From NCBI GenBank assembly GCA_023229065.1, contig JALNZZ010000112.1:1-6793 (forward strand): a DNA stretch of 6,793 bases, in the 5' to 3' direction. Shown one piece after another: positions 4,878 through 6,793 of this stretch. The position numbers were made by a program, and so were the translations under genes. The stretch comes from Porticoccaceae bacterium (GTDB lineage: Bacteria > Pseudomonadota > Gammaproteobacteria > Pseudomonadales > Porticoccaceae). How positions within the stretch are numbered: position 1 is the first letter of the stretch; each line of letters begins with the position of its first letter. Below the pieces are notes generated by a model. The model saw only the letters and a list, made by a program, of their open reading frames with translations, did not search any database and was not told where the DNA came from.

Positions 4878-6715
4878 TGCCAGCGACTCCCCAGTCCTTC
4901 GAGGCCAGCACCTTTCTCAAGACCCTTACCCAGCGGCCAGGGGTTTATCAGATGCTGGGGGAGGATGACCAGGTACTCTATGTCGGCAAGGCCAAGAACC
5001 TGCGCAAGCGGGTAGCCAGTTATTTCCGCAGCTCGGGCTTGAGCGTCAAGACTCAGGCCCTGGTAAGTCGCATCCGGAATATACAGGTTACCGTGACTGA
5101 TACCGAGGTGGAGGCACTGATTCTTGAGCAGAACCTTATCAAGCAAAACCGGCCGCCTTTCAATATTCTGCTGCGGGACGACAAATCATATCCCTATATA
5201 TTCCTCTCCGCTGGTGAGCCCTATCCGCGTGTCGGGTTTCATCGCGGGTTGAAGCGCAAAAAAGGCCGTTACTTTGGCCCCTATCCCAATGCCAATGTGG
5301 TGCGCGAGAGCCTGGTCTTTTTGCAAAAAACGTTTCGCGTGCGTCAGTGCGAAGATAGTTTTTTTCGCAATCGTTCACGGCCCTGCCTGCAATACCAGAT
5401 CAAACGCTGCACAGCGCCCTGTGTGGGGCTGGTAAGCGAAGAAGACTATCGCCATGACGTGCGGCTCACGGAGCTGTTTCTGGAGGGCAAGGGCGACGAG
5501 GTGATCCGAGAGCTGGAGCGGGAGATGGACGAGCACGCCAGCGAGCTGCGTTTCGAGCGCGCTGCAGAAGTGCGCGACCGCATAGTGGCACTGCGCCAGC
5601 TCCACTCTGAGCAGGTAATCGAAGCGGGGCAGGGCAATGTGGACGTGTTGGCGGCTGCGGTGGCGGGAGATATAGCCTGTGTGCACCTGCTGTTTATACG
5701 TCAGGGGCGGGTGCTCGGCAGTCGGGGGTTCTACCCTAAAACGCCGCTGACGGATGACCCGCCGGCCCTGCTGGGAGAGTTTATCTCCCAGCTCTATCTG
5801 ACCAGTGGCGGTACGGGTGACTTGCCCCGCGAGATCATTGCCGACATTCCCCCCGACGAGGCCCCACTGTTGTCAGATGCCATCAGTCAGGCGCTGGGGC
5901 GGCGGGTCGCGGTAAAGGTTGCCGTGCGCGGCACTCGCGCCAAATGGCTGGAGCTGGCATCCCGCACTGCCGAGCAAAACCTGGCCAGTCGCCTCGCATC
6001 GCGCCAGACGGTGGCCAATCGCCTGGAGGCCTTGCGGGATGCGCTGGGACTGGAGGCAACGCCAGAGCGCATCGAGTGCTTTGACATCAGCCACAGCAGC
6101 GGTGAGGCCACGGTTGCGTCGTGTGTGGTGTGGGGTCCGGAGGGGGCCATCAAGTCGGATTATCGCCGTTTCAACATTGAGGGCGTTGCACCTGGAGATG
6201 ATTATGGCGCCATGACCCAGGCTCTGGAACGCCGTTACCGGCGTTTGCAGCAGGGGGAGGGGCGCCTGCCGGATGTACTGCTGATCGACGGGGGAAAAGG
6301 CCAGCTGCGCATGGCGAGCGAGGTGCTCAACAATCTCAGTGTGCAGGGCGTGGTGTTAGTGGGCGTTGCCAAGGGTTCCACGCGCAAACCGGGTATGGAA
6401 ACCCTGTTGCTGGCTACTGACGAGGGAGAGCGTATACTACAGACCGATACCTCAGCCCTTCATCTGATTCAGCAAATACGCGACGAAGCCCATCGCTTTG
6501 CTATCACCGGTCACCGTCAGCGCCGGGATAAAAAGCGCCGCGAGTCGCCGCTGGAGAGTATCGAGGGAGTGGGCCCCAAGCGCCGCCGCGAATTGCTCCG
6601 TTACTTCGGTGGCTATGGTGAAGTGGAAAAGGCCAGTGTCGCGGATCTGGTCAAGGTGCCGGGTATCAGCCGAAAAGTGGCCGAGGCTATTTACAGTGCC
6701 CTGCACAATGAGTAA
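4877..6715 (+). CDS. uvrC: UvrABC excinuclease subunit C
   Basis: UvrC makes both incisions flanking a DNA lesion after UvrAB recognition in nucleotide excision repair. The 612-residue length matches E. coli (610). The N-terminal GIY-YIG nuclease (~18-100, 3' incision) shows PGVYQML, YVGKAKNLRKRV and E84. Four cysteines, C158, C170, C178 and C182, match the spacing of the cluster that binds [4Fe-4S] in E. coli UvrC. A UVR motif for UvrB contact lies at ~204-239. The RNase H-like 5' nuclease shows D403 in CFDISH, D471 in LLIDGGKGQ and H539 in RDEAHRFAITGHR. Tandem helix-hairpin-helix motifs end the protein (IEGVGPKRRRELL and VKVPGISRKVAEAIYSAL). No catalytic residue is missing. The ATG overlaps the gacA stop by one base and has only a weak Shine-Dalgarno, so it depends on coupling to gacA. 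Confidence 0.98.
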   Translation: MPATPQSFEASTFLKTLTQRPGVYQMLGEDDQVLYVGKAKNLRKRVASYFRSSGLSVKTQALVSRIRNIQVTVTDTEVEALILEQNLIKQNRPPFNILLRDDKSYPYIFLSAGEPYPRVGFHRGLKRKKGRYFGPYPNANVVRESLVFLQKTFRVRQCEDSFFRNRSRPCLQYQIKRCTAPCVGLVSEEDYRHDVRLTELFLEGKGDEVIRELEREMDEHASELRFERAAEVRDRIVALRQLHSEQVIEAGQGNVDVLAAAVAGDIACVHLLFIRQGRVLGSRGFYPKTPLTDDPPALLGEFISQLYLTSGGTGDLPREIIADIPPDEAPLLSDAISQALGRRVAVKVAVRGTRAKWLELASRTAEQNLASRLASRQTVANRLEALRDALGLEATPERIECFDISHSSGEATVASCVVWGPEGAIKSDYRRFNIEGVAPGDDYGAMTQALERRYRRLQQGEGRLPDVLLIDGGKGQLRMASEVLNNLSVQGVVLVGVAKGSTRKPGMETLLLATDEGERILQTDTSALHLIQQIRDEAHRFAITGHRQRRDKKRRESPLESIEGVGPKRRRELLRYFGGYGEVEKASVADLVKVPGISRKVAEAIYSALHNE

Positions 6716-6793
6716 CTTGCCAGAGTCTCAAATGGCGCGTCTTCAGGTACGACGCCAGCAATCCTGATCAGGAGTAACAGGCCTCAGGCCGCC
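6716..6793. other. Non-coding tail after uvrC with two short palindromes
   Basis: These 78 bases hold no gene I can support. TCCTGATCAGGA (6762-6773) is a perfect 12-bp palindrome, and GGCCTCAGGCC (6780-6790) is an inverted repeat with a single-base centre. Neither is followed by a T-run within the window, so an intrinsic terminator cannot be confirmed. CAGGAG (6769-6774) could be a ribosome-binding site, but no ATG, GTG or TTG follows before the edge. In many Gammaproteobacteria pgsA comes next. Confidence 0.4.

Noticed and set aside
6708..6767. 19-codon ORF (MSNLPESQMARLQVRRQQS) beginning in the last codons of uvrC
   Set aside because: It has no clear ribosome-binding site and no recognisable family, and its length is expected by chance.

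Overview
The window looks like chromosomal DNA of a free-living gammaproteobacterium of moderately high GC. The main evidence is a GacA/UvrY-type regulator followed directly by uvrC, an arrangement characteristic of Gammaproteobacteria. Supporting it are a type I MurB close to the enterobacterial/pseudomonad form and a low-molecular-weight tyrosine phosphatase next to murB, as in Pseudomonas. I cannot name a genus from sequence reading alone. There are no phage, IS, CRISPR, tRNA or rRNA signals.

Layout. The left part (1-1764, minus strand) is a compact two-component cluster: a membrane histidine kinase (640-1764), a single-domain DivK-like response regulator (233-643), and the first 78 codons of a second receiver-domain protein that runs off the left edge (1-236). 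The genes overlap by 4 nt each (ATGA and GTGA), so they are almost certainly co-transcribed and translationally coupled. A 199-bp divergent intergenic region (1765-1963) separates this cluster from a plus-strand unit. It contains a TATACT -10 candidate for the plus-strand genes. On the minus strand it holds a perfect AAGGAGGT Shine-Dalgarno that serves an 18-codon ORF ending in TGA, in frame with and just ahead of the kinase.

The plus-strand unit (1964-6715) reads: low-molecular-weight protein tyrosine phosphatase, murB (peptidoglycan precursor synthesis), an AlkB-family 2-oxoglutarate/Fe(II) dioxygenase (likely alkylated-base repair), gacA/uvrY (response regulator of the Gac/Rsm global system) and uvrC (nucleotide excision repair). 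Junctions are 1-nt overlap, about 20-nt overlap, 1-nt gap and 1-nt overlap, so this is one tight operon mixing envelope, repair and global regulation functions. The last 78 bases after uvrC contain two short palindromes and no supported gene; in relatives pgsA often follows.

Nothing here demands a wholly new system. The observations most worth a second look are the in-frame leader ORF with a strong ribosome-binding site ahead of the kinase, the kinase plus two-receiver module whose output is off-window, the placement of an AlkB homologue between murB and gacA-uvrC, and a non-conserved C-terminal tail on MurB that runs into the alkB start.
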